Part shown: one piece after another, positions 14,321-22,311 of the stretch
How positions within the stretch are numbered: position 1 is the stretch's first letter
Layout of the letters: each line of letters begins with the position of its first letter
Source of the DNA: an uncultured Bacilli bacterium
Lineage (GTDB): Bacteria; Bacillota_I; Bacilli_A; RF39; UBA660
Length of the DNA: 22,311 nucleotides
Assembly: GCA_934130215.1 (NCBI GenBank)
Contig: CAKOXR010000011.1
Span: 1-22,311 of the forward strand
Reading direction: 5' to 3'
Notes under the pieces: generated by a model
Told to the model about the DNA's origin: nothing
Databases searched by the model: none
What the model saw: only the letters and a program-made list of their open reading frames with translations
Made by a program: the position numbers and the translations under genes

Positions 14321-15275
14321 ATTTTTCTGCTTCTTCTAACATTGAACCAATATATATACCATATCCTTTTAGTGGATTATCAATGATAACATGAGTTACT
14401 GCTCCGATGATTTTATCGTTTTGTATAATAGGACTACCACTCATTCCTTGAACTATACCACCTGTTTTTTTAATTAAATTTTCATCATTAATGGAAAATA
14501 GAATATTTTTTATGTTGTTTTTATTTATTTTCTCAATTGTTATATCAAATTCTTCTACTTTTGTTCCGTTTAAAACAGTTAATATTTTTGCATTTCCAGT
14601 TTTTATTTCATCTAGATTTGCAACTTTATATAATTTTTTGTTTTCAATATTACTTGTATAATTACCAAATATTCCTTTATTTGTATTATTATAGATGTTT
14701 CCTAATATGTTATCAGAGAAATATTTAGCATTTTTACTTCCTGGTATTCCTTTTGAACTCATTCTTATTCCTGTTATTGTTGATTCAAAAATGGAACCGC
14801 TATTTGAATTAAATAACTTTCCTGTAGTCTTTTCAATTATTTCATGCCCTAAAGCTCCAAATAGTTTTGTTTTAGGATCTATAAATGTTAATGTTCCTAT
14901 TCCTGTTATGCTATCTTTTACATATAAACCCGATTTATAAATTCCATTTTCTAAAGTGATGTTTAAATCTGTTTTGTATTCTTTATTACCTCTAATATAA
15001 CCAACACTTACAACAGATTTTCCTTTTATTGCTGAAATAAAATCTGTACTTGTATTTATGTTTTTATTATCAATTGTTTTAATTATATCTCCTATCTGGA
15101 GTGAGATTTTATTGATTTTATCAATATCATATTTTCCAACAACTAATATTCCTGTACTATTTACTTTTATTCCAACAGTTTCGCCTCCTGCATAAATGTA
15201 AGATGAATATGCATATATATTTAATGGCATAATAATTAATAGAAGAAACAAAATTAGAGCTTTTTTTAAATGCAT
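14319..15275 (-). CDS. spoIVB: SpoIVB-type serine peptidase (S55, PDZ)
   Basis: 318 residues, somewhat shorter than the 426 of Bacillus subtilis SpoIVB. One N-terminal membrane/signal helix (1-22) is followed by a PDZ domain (about 33-105) with VGIKVNSTGILVVG and KINKISLQIGDII. The S55 peptidase domain (about 115-318) has His144 in FGALGHEI, Asp264 fifteen residues before the nucleophile, and Ser279 in GGIVQGMSGSPII. In sporulation, SpoIVB is made in the forespore and cleaves SpoIVFA to release pro-sigma-K processing. AGGAGATG precedes the ATG. In Bacillus it sits between recN and spo0A; here it follows xseB. A TATAAT is visible on the minus strand near 15315, but a forespore promoter could not be confirmed. 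Confidence 0.92.
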   Translation of the reverse strand: MHLKKALILFLLLIIMPLNIYAYSSYIYAGGETVGIKVNSTGILVVGKYDIDKINKISLQIGDIIKTIDNKNINTSTDFISAIKGKSVVSVGYIRGNKEYKTDLNITLENGIYKSGLYVKDSITGIGTLTFIDPKTKLFGALGHEIIEKTTGKLFNSNSGSIFESTITGIRMSSKGIPGSKNAKYFSDNILGNIYNNTNKGIFGNYTSNIENKKLYKVANLDEIKTGNAKILTVLNGTKVEEFDITIEKINKNNIKNILFSINDENLIKKTGGIVQGMSGSPIIQNDKIIGAVTHVIIDNPLKGYGIYIGSMLEEAEK

Positions 15276-15360
15276 TGTTTCATCTCCTAATAGACTACAT
15301 TATTAGTATTTGATTATAAATAAAAATTATTTTTACAAAAAATTCCATAAATTAATAAAT

Positions 15361-15383
15361 AAAACTCTTTATAAAAGAGTTTT
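15361..15383 (-). terminator. Hairpin behind xseB, possible terminator
   Basis: Perfect inverted repeat AAAACTCTTT (15361-15370) / AAAGAGTTTT (15374-15383), loop ATA. Read on the minus strand the stem ends in TTTT, then ATTTATTAATTT, so the T tract is interrupted. It probably ends the mutS-xseB transcript. Confidence 0.6.
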
Positions 15384-15406
15384 AATATAATTTTAAAATT
15401 AATATA

Positions 15407-15625
15407 TTATTCTTCAATTTCAAAGTTTTCTAATTCACCATTATTAGATACAATTTTACTTACTTTTTCTTCAACTGTTTTTAATTCTTCATCACAAGAT
15501 TTTAGTAAATCCATCGCTTTTTTATATTTTTTAAAAGAATCATCTAATGTTGATGTTCCGTTTTCTAAATCTGTTATAATAGCTTCTAATTCCATTAATT
15601 TATCTTCAAATGTTTTATTTTTCAT
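15407..15625 (-). CDS. xseB: Exodeoxyribonuclease VII small subunit
   Basis: 72 residues, normal length. TFEDKLMELEAIITDLENGT then STLDDSFKKYKKAMDLLKSC is the typical XseB helical hairpin (F-E-x-x-L-x-x-L-E-x-I-V-x-x-L-E-x-G). Several copies bind the large subunit to form the nuclease that degrades single-stranded DNA. The start lies inside the end of xseA (11-base overlap), which suggests coupled translation and helps keep subunit stoichiometry. Confidence 0.95.
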   Translation of the reverse strand: MKNKTFEDKLMELEAIITDLENGTSTLDDSFKKYKKAMDLLKSCDEELKTVEEKVSKIVSNNGELENFEIEE

Positions 15626-16886
15626 TTATTTCCTCCAAATTATCAATACTAGCGGTTACTAATCCATCTACTAGTTTTATTTTTATTTTATCATTTATTT
15701 TTAAATTATTAATTGAATTAATTATATTTTCTTCTTTGTATAAAACACTATATCCTCTTTTTAGTGTGTTTAAAGGATTAATAATTATTAGTTTTTCTTT
15801 GATTTTTTCTAAATTTTTTATTTTATCAATATACATAAATTTAGGGTTAATTATTATATGATTGTTATGTATTATATTTAATTTGTTTTTATTTTGTTTA
15901 ATAATATTATTTATTAAAATATTTATTTTTTCATTATATATTATTAATTTTTGTTTTTTATTATCATACATAATCATTGGATTTTTTAAAACAAATGAAT
16001 TTCTTAGTTTATCTAGTTCTAAATTATAAATTTTTAATTTTTTTAAAATGGTTTCATTTAAACGAATTTTTAATTGATCATTATGTTTTATTAAATCCAT
16101 TAGAACTGGAGTTGCAAGCATTGCTCCTGCTGTTGGTGTTGCTGCTCTTGCATCTGCTACAAAGTCTGCAATTGTAAAATCTGTTTCATGGCCAACTGCA
16201 CTTATTATTGGTATTTTACAATTATATATAGCACGAGCAACTATTTCTTCATTAAATGGCCATAAATCTTCAATTGATCCACCACCACGACCTACTATTA
16301 ATGTGTCAATATTATAGTTACTTGCTAGGTTAATGTTTCTAACTATGTCTTCTTTTGCTCCATCACCTTGAACTAAGCTAGAAAAAACAATTATTTCTGC
16401 TATTGGAAATCGTTTTTTAATTGTTGTTACAATATCTCTTATAGCGGCACCTGTTTTTGCTGTTATAACACCTATTCTTTTGGGAAAAAATGGTATTATT
16501 TTTTTATGTTCTTCATTAAATAAACCTTCTTGATTTAATTTGTTTTTTAATTCTTCATATTTTTTATATAAATTACCTATTCCATCTTCTTCCATGCAGT
16601 CAACATATATTTGATAATTACCTGCTTGTTCATATATGCTTACTCTTCCATGAACTAATACTTTTGTTCCATCTTGAGGATTAAATTTTAGTTTAAATGT
16701 ATCTCGTGCAAACATGATTGCATTTATTTTACTATTTTCATCTTTTAATGAAAAATAAAGATGTCCTGTTTGATGTCTTTTAAAGTTTGATATTTCTCCT
16801 TTTAAATAAACATTTCTCATTTTAGAACTGTTATCAAACATTAATTTTAGATATTTAGTAAATTCACCTATTGTTTGATAGTTCAT
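15615..16886 (-). CDS. xseA: Exodeoxyribonuclease VII large subunit
   Basis: 423 residues, normal length. An N-terminal OB-fold (about 1-105) has NVYLKGEISNFKRHQTGHLY and FSLKDE. The catalytic region (about 120-290) contains PKRIGVITAKTGAAIRDI, VGRGGGSIEDLWPFNEE and SAVGHETDFTIADFVADARA then TPTAGA, all hallmarks of XseA. A long coiled coil follows, then a C-terminal segment ending in KRGYSVLYKEE. The enzyme degrades single-stranded DNA in both directions in repair. The start overlaps nusB by four bases and the end overlaps xseB. Confidence 0.97.
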   Translation of the reverse strand: MNYQTIGEFTKYLKLMFDNSSKMRNVYLKGEISNFKRHQTGHLYFSLKDENSKINAIMFARDTFKLKFNPQDGTKVLVHGRVSIYEQAGNYQIYVDCMEEDGIGNLYKKYEELKNKLNQEGLFNEEHKKIIPFFPKRIGVITAKTGAAIRDIVTTIKKRFPIAEIIVFSSLVQGDGAKEDIVRNINLASNYNIDTLIVGRGGGSIEDLWPFNEEIVARAIYNCKIPIISAVGHETDFTIADFVADARAATPTAGAMLATPVLMDLIKHNDQLKIRLNETILKKLKIYNLELDKLRNSFVLKNPMIMYDNKKQKLIIYNEKINILINNIIKQNKNKLNIIHNNHIIINPKFMYIDKIKNLEKIKEKLIIINPLNTLKRGYSVLYKEENIINSINNLKINDKIKIKLVDGLVTASIDNLEEINEK

Positions 16887-17281
16887 TTATTTATTTCCTC
16901 ATGATATATTTTATCTAAAATTCCATTAATTAATTTAACTACTTTATCATCACTATATGATTTTGCTAGTTCAATTGCTTCATTTATAACAACTATATCT
17001 GGTGTATCAGAATATAATAATTCATAAATTGACATTCTTATAATTGCTATATCTGTAAATCCTAGTCTATCAATTGTCCAATTTTTCATATATTTGTTTG
17101 CTAAAGCATCAAGTTCATTTTTATATGTTATAGTTCCATATACTATTTCTTTTACAAATTCATTTTCAATTTCAGTGTTTTCTTTTATTAAATCATCAAT
17201 ATTGTATTCAATTGTATTTTTATCAAAAACTGCTACTTGATATAAAATTGTCATTATTTTTTTTCTTAATTCATTTCTCAT
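16883..17281 (-). CDS. nusB: Transcription antitermination factor NusB
   Basis: 132 residues, normal length, all helical. The N-terminus RNELRKKIMTILYQVAVFD and the C-terminal motif DRLGFTDIAIIRMSIYELLY, then VVINEAIELAKSYSDDKVVK LINGILDKI, are diagnostic. NusB with NusE (S10) binds boxA RNA and supports rRNA transcription. AGGTGGTG lies a few bases before the ATG. It is placed between mutS and xseA; in many Bacillota nusB also precedes xseA, so this is conserved order. Confidence 0.96.
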   Translation of the reverse strand: MRNELRKKIMTILYQVAVFDKNTIEYNIDDLIKENTEIENEFVKEIVYGTITYKNELDALANKYMKNWTIDRLGFTDIAIIRMSIYELLYSDTPDIVVINEAIELAKSYSDDKVVKLINGILDKIYHEEINK

Positions 17282-17329
17282 TTTTTCACCACCTATTAAT
17301 TATATAATATTTTTTTTAAAAAACAAATA

Positions 17330-19861
17330 TTATTTTATCTTTTCTTTTAATTTATATAAAATATTTAATGCTTCCATTGGTGTTATATTCATTGGATCTA
17401 TTTTTTTTATTTCTTCTTCTATAATATTTGGGCTTGGTAATAGATCTTCTACTGGAATACATTCTTGAATTAAAACTTTTTGTTTTGTTTCTTTTGTTTC
17501 ATATTGTTTTAATATTTGATTTGCTCTTTTTATTAAATTATCTGGTAATCCAGCTAGTGAAGCAACATGAATTCCATAACTTTTATCAATACTTCCGGGT
17601 TCTATTTTATGTAAAAAAGTAATATTTCCGTTTTCATCATTTGCACTTACATGAATATTTTTTAAATGTTTTAAACTTTTGTCTAGTTCTGTTAATTCAT
17701 GGTAATGAGTACTAAATAATGTTTTACATTTTATGTTATCATGAATATATTCGATTATTGCTTGAGCTAGTGACACTCCATCATATGTTGCTGTTCCTCG
17801 TCCTAATTCATCAAATAAAATTAAACTTTTTTCGGTTGCTTTTTTTATTGCTTGATTTGCTTCATTCATTTCAACCATAAATGTTGATTCTCCGCTTACT
17901 AGGTCATCACTTGCTCCTATTCTTGTAAATATTTTATCAAAAATTGGTAAATATGCTTTATCTGCTGGAACAAATGATCCTATTTGAGCCATTATTATTG
18001 TGATTGCAAATTGTCTCATATATGTAGATTTACCAGCCATATTTGGTCCTGTTATTAATAAAATATTAGTGTCTTTATCAAATTTGATATCATTTTTAAC
18101 ATAATTATTTATTACTTTTTCTATTACTGGATGTCTATTTTCAATAATATTAATTTCATTATCGTTTGTAAATATAGGTCTTACATAATTGTTTTCTTCA
18201 GCAATGGTTGCAAATGATTGTAATACATCTATTTCACTTATTATTTGTGATATTTTTTGAAGTTCTACTATATATTTTTTAACTTTATTTCTAATTTCAA
18301 TAAATAAATCATATTCTAATTTTATTATTTTTTCTTCTGCTGTTAATATTAAGTCTTCTTTTTCTTTTAATACTTTACTTATATATCTTTCAGATGAAGC
18401 TAGTGTTTGTTTTCTTTCATATCCGTATTCATCTTTTACTAGATTTAAATTTCCTTTTGATATTTCAATATAATACCCAAATACTCTATTATAACCTACT
18501 TTTAAATTTTTAATTCCTGTTTTTATTTTTTCTTCATTTTCAAATTGTGCTATAAAATCTTTTCCGTTTTTTCGAATGTTTCTTAATTCATCTAATTGGC
18601 TATTAAATCCTTCTTTTATTATATTTCCTTCTTTTAATGTTATTGGTGCATCTTCGTTTATACTTAAATTTAAAAGATTATATAGTTCTTTAGGAATTAT
18701 AAATTGTTTTGGATAATTTATTTTTTTTAATATATCTAATATTACTGGTAAATTTGAAAGTGAATTTTTAAGTTGTATTAAATCTCTTGCTGTTGCTCCG
18801 CCTAGTGCTATTCTTCCTGTTAATCTTTCTATATCATATACTCCATTTAATGCTTCTCTTAAATCACTTTTTAATATAAATTCTTGTATTAATTTTTCTA
18901 CTATATCTAGTCTATTATTTATTTCATTTTCATTTACTAATGGATTTTCAATAAATTTCTTTAACATTCTAGATCCAGGTGCAGTTTTTGTTTTATCTAA
19001 TAACCATAATAATGAATATTGTTTTTGTTTTAATCTTAATGTTTCTGTTAATTCTAGATTTCTTTTAGTATGAATATCCATTTTTAAATAATCATTTGTT
19101 TTTATTATATTTGCTTTCATTAAGTGTGGTATTTCTTGCATTTCAAGTTTTAATAAATATGTTATTAAGTATTGTACTGGTTTTATATATCTTATATCTT
19201 CTATATTTTCATAGATATATTTATAATTATTTATTTCTTTTATTTCATTTTCTATTGTTACTGCTATTTTATAATGTTCTTGTAATAATGTTTTAATATT
19301 TATATCACATTTATCGTTCATTATTAATTCTTTTATACCAATATTTACGATTTCACTTACTATACTTGCTATATCATGGTTAACTAATGTTACATTTACT
19401 TCTCCGGTTGATAAATCAATATATGATAGTGAGTAAATATGTTCAAAATCTATTAGTCCACCAATATAATTATTTTCATTTTCATTTAAACTTTCATCTG
19501 TAAATGTTCCTTTGGATACAATTTTTGTTAATCCTCTTTTTACTACTCCTTTTGCTGTTTTAGGATCTTCTAATTGTTCACAAATTCCAACTTTATGTCC
19601 GTTTGTTACTAGTTTTTCTAAATATACATTAATAGCATGGTATGGTATTCCACACATTGGTATTCTTTCTTCTAAACCAGCTGATTTTCCAGTTAGTGTT
19701 AGTTCTAGTTCTTTACTTACATTAATTGCATCTTCAAAAAACATTTCATAAAAGTCCCCTAATCTAAACATGATAATTATATCTGGATTGTCTTTTTTTA
19801 TTTCCATGTATTGTTTCATCATTGGACTTACTTTATTTATGTCAACTTCACTTATTTTCAT
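17330..19861 (-). CDS. mutS: DNA mismatch repair protein MutS
   Basis: 843 residues, full length. The mismatch-recognition domain has the Phe-x-Glu motif inside MFRLGDFYEMFFEDA, then SAGLEERIPMCGIPYHA. The connector, core and clamp domains follow (clamp region NLKVGYNRVFGYYIEIS). The C-terminal ATPase has Walker A GPNMAGKSTYMRQ (around residue 606), GASDDLVSGESTFMVEM and Walker B ILFDELGRGTATYDG, then STHYHEL. MutS finds base mismatches and recruits MutL. AAGGAG is six bases before the ATG. No mutL lies beside it in this window. It is co-oriented with gpsA and nusB in what looks like one long transcript. Confidence 0.98.
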   Translation of the reverse strand: MKISEVDINKVSPMMKQYMEIKKDNPDIIIMFRLGDFYEMFFEDAINVSKELELTLTGKSAGLEERIPMCGIPYHAINVYLEKLVTNGHKVGICEQLEDPKTAKGVVKRGLTKIVSKGTFTDESLNENENNYIGGLIDFEHIYSLSYIDLSTGEVNVTLVNHDIASIVSEIVNIGIKELIMNDKCDINIKTLLQEHYKIAVTIENEIKEINNYKYIYENIEDIRYIKPVQYLITYLLKLEMQEIPHLMKANIIKTNDYLKMDIHTKRNLELTETLRLKQKQYSLLWLLDKTKTAPGSRMLKKFIENPLVNENEINNRLDIVEKLIQEFILKSDLREALNGVYDIERLTGRIALGGATARDLIQLKNSLSNLPVILDILKKINYPKQFIIPKELYNLLNLSINEDAPITLKEGNIIKEGFNSQLDELRNIRKNGKDFIAQFENEEKIKTGIKNLKVGYNRVFGYYIEISKGNLNLVKDEYGYERKQTLASSERYISKVLKEKEDLILTAEEKIIKLEYDLFIEIRNKVKKYIVELQKISQIISEIDVLQSFATIAEENNYVRPIFTNDNEINIIENRHPVIEKVINNYVKNDIKFDKDTNILLITGPNMAGKSTYMRQFAITIIMAQIGSFVPADKAYLPIFDKIFTRIGASDDLVSGESTFMVEMNEANQAIKKATEKSLILFDELGRGTATYDGVSLAQAIIEYIHDNIKCKTLFSTHYHELTELDKSLKHLKNIHVSANDENGNITFLHKIEPGSIDKSYGIHVASLAGLPDNLIKRANQILKQYETKETKQKVLIQECIPVEDLLPSPNIIEEEIKKIDPMNITPMEALNILYKLKEKIK

Positions 19862-19885
19862 TTTTTACTCCTTAATATATTTTTT

Positions 19886-19905
19886 AAAAGAACTTTCGTT
19901 CTTTT
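19886..19905 (-). promoter_or_regulatory. GAAA-tetraloop hairpin between gpsA and mutS
   Basis: Perfect eight-base stem AAAAGAAC / GTTCTTTT (19886-19893 with 19898-19905), GAAA loop on the minus strand. It begins in the gpsA stop codon. Read in the gene direction, A residues follow, not T. A T-rich stretch follows only on the plus strand, where no gene ends. It is more likely an mRNA-stability element or weak attenuator than a full terminator. Confidence 0.55.
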
Positions 19906-20863
19906 ATTTTTTTTCAATTAAAAAATTACATAAACTTGATGGGTTTTTATCTTTAAATATAATATCATAGATTAAATCTATTATTGGCATATCTACATTT
20001 TTATGTTTTATTAATTTGTAAATGCTTTTTAATGTATATAATCCTTCTATTGTATTATTTTTAATGTATTCTTCTTTGTTTTCGTTTTTTCCAATTATAG
20101 TTCCAAATGTAAAATTACGACTTTTATATGATGTACTAGTTAATAATAGATCTCCGAATCCAGCATAAGAAAGGATTGTTTTTTTATTTCCTCCTAATGC
20201 TTTTATTAAATTTTTTATATCATGTAATGATTCTGTTATAAACATGGCTTCAGTTGATTCTGGATATCCTAATCCTTTTAATATTCCTGATGCTATTGCT
20301 ATTACATTTTTAATTGATCCACATATTTCTAATCCAATTACATCTGTTGTTTCTCTTAGTTTTATATTTGTGTTTTCTAATGCTTTTTTAATTATATTGA
20401 TTGTTTTTTTACTTTTACTTGCAACAGATAGTCCAATTGGACAGTCTGTTATCATATCCCGTGCAAAAGATGGTCCTGATATTATTGCAATTTTACTTGT
20501 TTTATTATATTTTTTAAATACATCTATTGGAAATAAACATGTTTCTTGTTCAATTCCTTTTGTTGCAATACATATATATTGATTTTTTATATATTTTTTT
20601 ATTTCTTTTGATATATCATCAACAAATTTAGCAGGTATTGCGATTATTATTAGATCTACATTTGTTACTTCTTCTAAATTTTGTGTTACTTTTATATTTG
20701 ATTCTAATTTAAATTCTGGTAATACTTTTTTATTTGTTTTATTTTCTTTTAATTCTTTATATTCATTATCTAATTTAGTCCATATTATTACTTCATTATT
20801 TTTGTTAAATGCTTTTGAAAGTGCTAAACCATATGCTCCTGTTCCAATTATTCCAACTTTCAT
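19904..20863 (-). CDS. gpsA: NAD(P)H-dependent glycerol-3-phosphate dehydrogenase
   Basis: 319 residues, normal length. It reduces dihydroxyacetone phosphate to glycerol 3-phosphate for phospholipid synthesis. The Rossmann motif GIIGTGAYGLALS (about 5-17) binds the cofactor. IAIPAKF, CIATKGIEQE (Lys102), SGPSFARD and EICGSIKNVIAIASGI (catalytic Lys185) are family marks, as is SYAGFGDLLLTSTS then KSRNFTFG. The start overlaps the YgjV-like gene by four bases. In several Bacillota gpsA follows der; here the membrane protein gene precedes it. Confidence 0.97.
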   Translation of the reverse strand: MKVGIIGTGAYGLALSKAFNKNNEVIIWTKLDNEYKELKENKTNKKVLPEFKLESNIKVTQNLEEVTNVDLIIIAIPAKFVDDISKEIKKYIKNQYICIATKGIEQETCLFPIDVFKKYNKTSKIAIISGPSFARDMITDCPIGLSVASKSKKTINIIKKALENTNIKLRETTDVIGLEICGSIKNVIAIASGILKGLGYPESTEAMFITESLHDIKNLIKALGGNKKTILSYAGFGDLLLTSTSYKSRNFTFGTIIGKNENKEEYIKNNTIEGLYTLKSIYKLIKHKNVDMPIIDLIYDIIFKDKNPSSLCNFLIEKK

Positions 20864-21384
20864 AAATCCTCCTTTTTTTTATTTAAAAATAAATATATAT
20901 AAGATATTGCTTCCAATAAATTTACAATTACACCTATGTATGCTTTTACTAAATAGTTATATATTATCCATATTATTGAACATATAAAAAATGTTTTTTT
21001 TATAAATTTTATGTTATTTTTACTTAATGATATTGTATATAATAGGTTAATTATTAATGGTGTTACACTTATTATAAATGCATAATTTTTCATATCTAGT
21101 ATTGTTGTTATGATTCCTACTATAATTGTTAGTAATATAATTATGTTATAATTTTTGTTTGAAGTTTTATAGTATAATAAGTTTCTGATTATACTAACTA
21201 AACTTAACATACTTGCTGATAGTATTCCTAATAAAATATATTGTAAAAAGAAGAAGAAAGAAAATAATGTTTGATTTATTAATATTTTATTTTTTTCTTT
21301 TACTTGTGTACTTATTATTAAGAATATTAGTCCAATTAGTGCACATATATGTGCTGGTATATTATTTATAATGGGTTCAAACAT
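20860..21384 (-). CDS. YgjV-family membrane protein
   Basis: 174 residues with about six hydrophobic segments. The start IPAHICALIGLIFLIISTQV is followed by KEKNKILINQTLFSFFFFLQ, then SASMLSLVSIIRNLLYYKTS. The pattern (short first helix, a polar Q-x-K-x-K turn, then an L-x-R-N-L-x-(Y/F) motif) resembles the YgjV family of inner membrane proteins, whose function is unknown. No charged active-site cluster is visible. AGGTGAAATATG: the Shine-Dalgarno sits just before the ATG at 21384. It is tightly coupled to gpsA (four-base overlap). Confidence 0.75.
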   Translation of the reverse strand: MFEPIINNIPAHICALIGLIFLIISTQVKEKNKILINQTLFSFFFFLQYILLGILSASMLSLVSIIRNLLYYKTSNKNYNIIILLTIIVGIITTILDMKNYAFIISVTPLIINLLYTISLSKNNIKFIKKTFFICSIIWIIYNYLVKAYIGVIVNLLEAISYIYLFLNKKKEDL

Positions 21385-21407
21385 ATTTCACCTCGAAAAG
21401 AAAATGA

Positions 21408-21626
21408 CTACATATATTTAGCCATTGACTTCATCATTTGATTTACTTGTTTTTGACTTGGGGTTCTTCCCATTTGTGTCATCATTGCTTTTATCATTTG
21501 TTCATTTATTGGTGGATTTTTTTTCATATATTTTTGCATTATATTTCGTGCTACAAAGAATCCTATTACAAGTCCAATAATTAATCCAAAAAGCAAATAT
21601 AATATGTCTATTAATAATTGTGGCAT
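21408..21626 (-). CDS. yneF: YneF family protein (UPF0154)
   Basis: 72 residues from ATG 21626. An ATG five codons earlier (21641) is part of the Shine-Dalgarno ATGGGAGATG, so the inner start is chosen. One membrane helix (LLIDILYLLFGLIIGLVIGF FVAR) is followed by KYMKKNPPINEQMIKAMMTQ MGRTPSQKQVNQMMKSM, the signature of YneF. The conserved cytoplasmic tail is complete. The function is unknown. The gene follows a sirA-like gene, as in Bacillus subtilis (yneE/sirA then yneF), which supports both calls. Confidence 0.92.
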   Translation of the reverse strand: MPQLLIDILYLLFGLIIGLVIGFFVARNIMQKYMKKNPPINEQMIKAMMTQMGRTPSQKQVNQMMKSMAKYM

Positions 21627-21650
21627 ATTTTCATCTCCCATTTAATTTTA

Positions 21651-22049
21651 CTATAAATTATTTAATTTTACAACACTTTTTGCTATATAAAAGTAATTAT
21701 CTCTTTTAAAGTCGCAACAAAAAAAGTTTGAATTTTCATTTTGTAATCTTTTAAATATGTCTGGATATAGTATATTTGATACTATTATTATTCTTGAATA
21801 TTTAATTATTATAATGGTTATTTCTTGGTTTAAACATATAAAGTATTTCGATGAAACTTTTGTTGCATTATAATCTTTTAGTATTTCTTCGATTAAATCT
21901 TTATTTATTGGTTTACATGATTCATTATATAATAATTCTCCATAATTAATATATTTTAGATTTAATGTATATAGTGTTTTTAATAGTCTATATAGGTTTA
22001 AATCATTTTTAAATTTGTTTTTTATATTAAATATATAATATCTATACAT
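21651..22049 (-). CDS. sirA: Probable SirA-like sporulation inhibitor of replication (divergent)
   Basis: 132 residues from ATG 22049, with GGTGAT five bases upstream. A longer reading from TTG 22097 would start inside promoter-like sequence and is not used. The N-terminus MYRYYIFNIKNKFKND and the C-terminal part NILYPDIFKRLQNENSNFFC then CDFKRDNYFYIAKSV resemble Bacillus SirA, which has (M)-x-x-(Y/H)-Y-x-Y-x-I and a late FFxxLRK...FLAxDFNxKRYGWLNP. The next gene is yneF, as in Bacillus. SirA binds DnaA domain I and blocks extra replication when sporulation begins. The sequence match is weak and rests largely on order, length and the two end motifs. Confidence 0.6.
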   Translation of the reverse strand: MYRYYIFNIKNKFKNDLNLYRLLKTLYTLNLKYINYGELLYNESCKPINKDLIEEILKDYNATKVSSKYFICLNQEITIIIIKYSRIIIVSNILYPDIFKRLQNENSNFFCCDFKRDNYFYIAKSVVKLNNL

Positions 22050-22066
22050 TATATCACCGTATATAT

Positions 22067-22097
22067 TATATATTTTTTTATTTGTTTTATTTGTCAA
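22067..22097 (-). promoter_or_regulatory. Candidate promoter of the sirA-yneF-ygjV-gpsA-mutS transcript
   Basis: On the minus strand a perfect TTGACA (22097-22092) is followed, after a rather long 19 bases, by TATATA (22072-22067); TATAAT lies two bases further on. The -35 overlaps the T tract of the RNase J terminator. Confidence 0.4.
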
Positions 22098-22120
22098 AAA
22101 AAGAAAGTTTTAAAACTTTC
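22096..22120 (-). terminator. Terminator of the RNase J gene
   Basis: Perfect palindromic stem GAAAGTTTTAAAACTTTC (22103-22120), followed on the minus strand by seven T (22102-22096). The stem begins at the stop codon (22122-22120). Confidence 0.8.
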
Positions 22121-22311
22121 TATATTTCTTGTACTATTAATAATATCATTGGTTTTGTACCAATTTCATTATAAAAATATTTTCCTAATTCATCTCTGAT
22201 TCCTAATTTTATTTTATTATAATCTATAAAATTTGGTTTTGTATTATCATTTACTACTTTAGTTGCTATATTTACAGCTTCTTTCATAACATCTATATTA
22301 TCTCTAACATA
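22120..22311 (-). CDS. Ribonuclease J, C-terminal 63 residues (runs off the right edge)
   Basis: Only the 3' end is inside the window; the reading frame continues beyond base 22311. The visible end begins YVRDNIDVMKEAVNIATKVV and closes DYNKIKLGIRDELGKYFYNE then IGTKPMILLIVQEI. The pattern (W/Y)-x-x-I-K-x-x-(I/V)-R-(D/E)-x-L-(S/G)-K-(Y/F)-x-(Y/F)...T-x-(R/K)-x-P-M-I-L-P-(V/I)-(I/V)-x-E-(I/V) is the characteristic C-terminus of RNase J. Here the usual Pro of MILP is Leu. RNase J is a 5' exonuclease and endonuclease for mRNA decay and rRNA maturation. Whether it is J1 or J2 cannot be told from this end. Confidence 0.85.
   Translation of the reverse strand, partial: YVRDNIDVMKEAVNIATKVVNDNTKPNFIDYNKIKLGIRDELGKYFYNEIGTKPMILLIVQEI

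Noticed and set aside
15290..15330. Forespore (sigma-G) promoter before spoIVB
   Set aside because: An AATACTA resembling the -10 is present, but no convincing -35 lies at the right distance; not claimed as a feature.
19886..19915. Plus-strand terminator at the gpsA end
   Set aside because: The T run does follow on the plus strand, but no plus-strand gene or transcript ends here.
1..22311. tRNA or rRNA genes, insertion sequences, integrase or transposase genes
   Set aside because: None seen on either strand; the sequence is too AT-rich throughout for a tRNA or rRNA gene to go unnoticed easily, though this was judged by eye.

Overview
The window is very AT-rich with compact minus-strand operons, strong Shine-Dalgarno sites and Bacillota gene content. 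It carries mnmA, nusB, xseA, xseB, mutS, gpsA, an RNase J end, sortase-anchored pili and the sporulation genes spoIIM, spoIVB and a sirA-like gene next to yneF. TGA is used as a stop (for example at the ends of the phosphohexomutase and srtC genes) and TGG encodes Trp, so the code is standard. I infer an uncultured, probably gut-associated, Erysipelotrichia/RF39-like member of the Bacilli. Species cannot be told from this sequence.

Left end (1-1267): the start of a KilA-N type gene leaves the left edge. Next is a 354-base non-coding stretch holding the most unusual feature of the window: a type II (Cas9) tracrRNA gene on the plus strand (about 280-364). It has a full-length anti-repeat, a short nexus hairpin and a terminator. 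Exactly 30 bases before the anti-repeat lies a second copy of the same repeat family, so the pair reads on the minus strand as a one-spacer mini-array. No cas gene is visible. To the right is an HTH-domain gene with its own strong promoter and terminator.

Centre left (1351-7000): mnmA and spoIIM form a pair. A 42-residue membrane protein is the only plausible plus-strand protein gene. A LysM protein, a phosphohexomutase and mscL form one operon, preceded by a secreted SH3b / L,D-transpeptidase gene. This block concerns the cell wall, osmotic protection and tRNA modification.

Pilus operon (7010-14245): one promoter appears to drive seven genes: a coiled-coil cytoplasmic protein, a signal peptidase I, a vWA tip adhesin, a major pilin (LPSTG), a class C sortase, a minor/basal pilin (LVDTG) and a second small sortase. 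The expected logic is export, signal-peptide cleavage, polymerisation by the class C sortase and attachment to the wall by the second sortase. An imperfect hairpin directly behind the major pilin may set the pilin-to-sortase ratio.

Right part (14302-22311): spoIVB, then xseB, xseA, nusB, mutS, gpsA, a YgjV-like membrane protein, yneF and a sirA-like gene. All are on the minus strand and many overlap by 4-11 bases. The window ends in the 3' part of an RNase J gene with its own terminator. The sirA-yneF order matches Bacillus subtilis.
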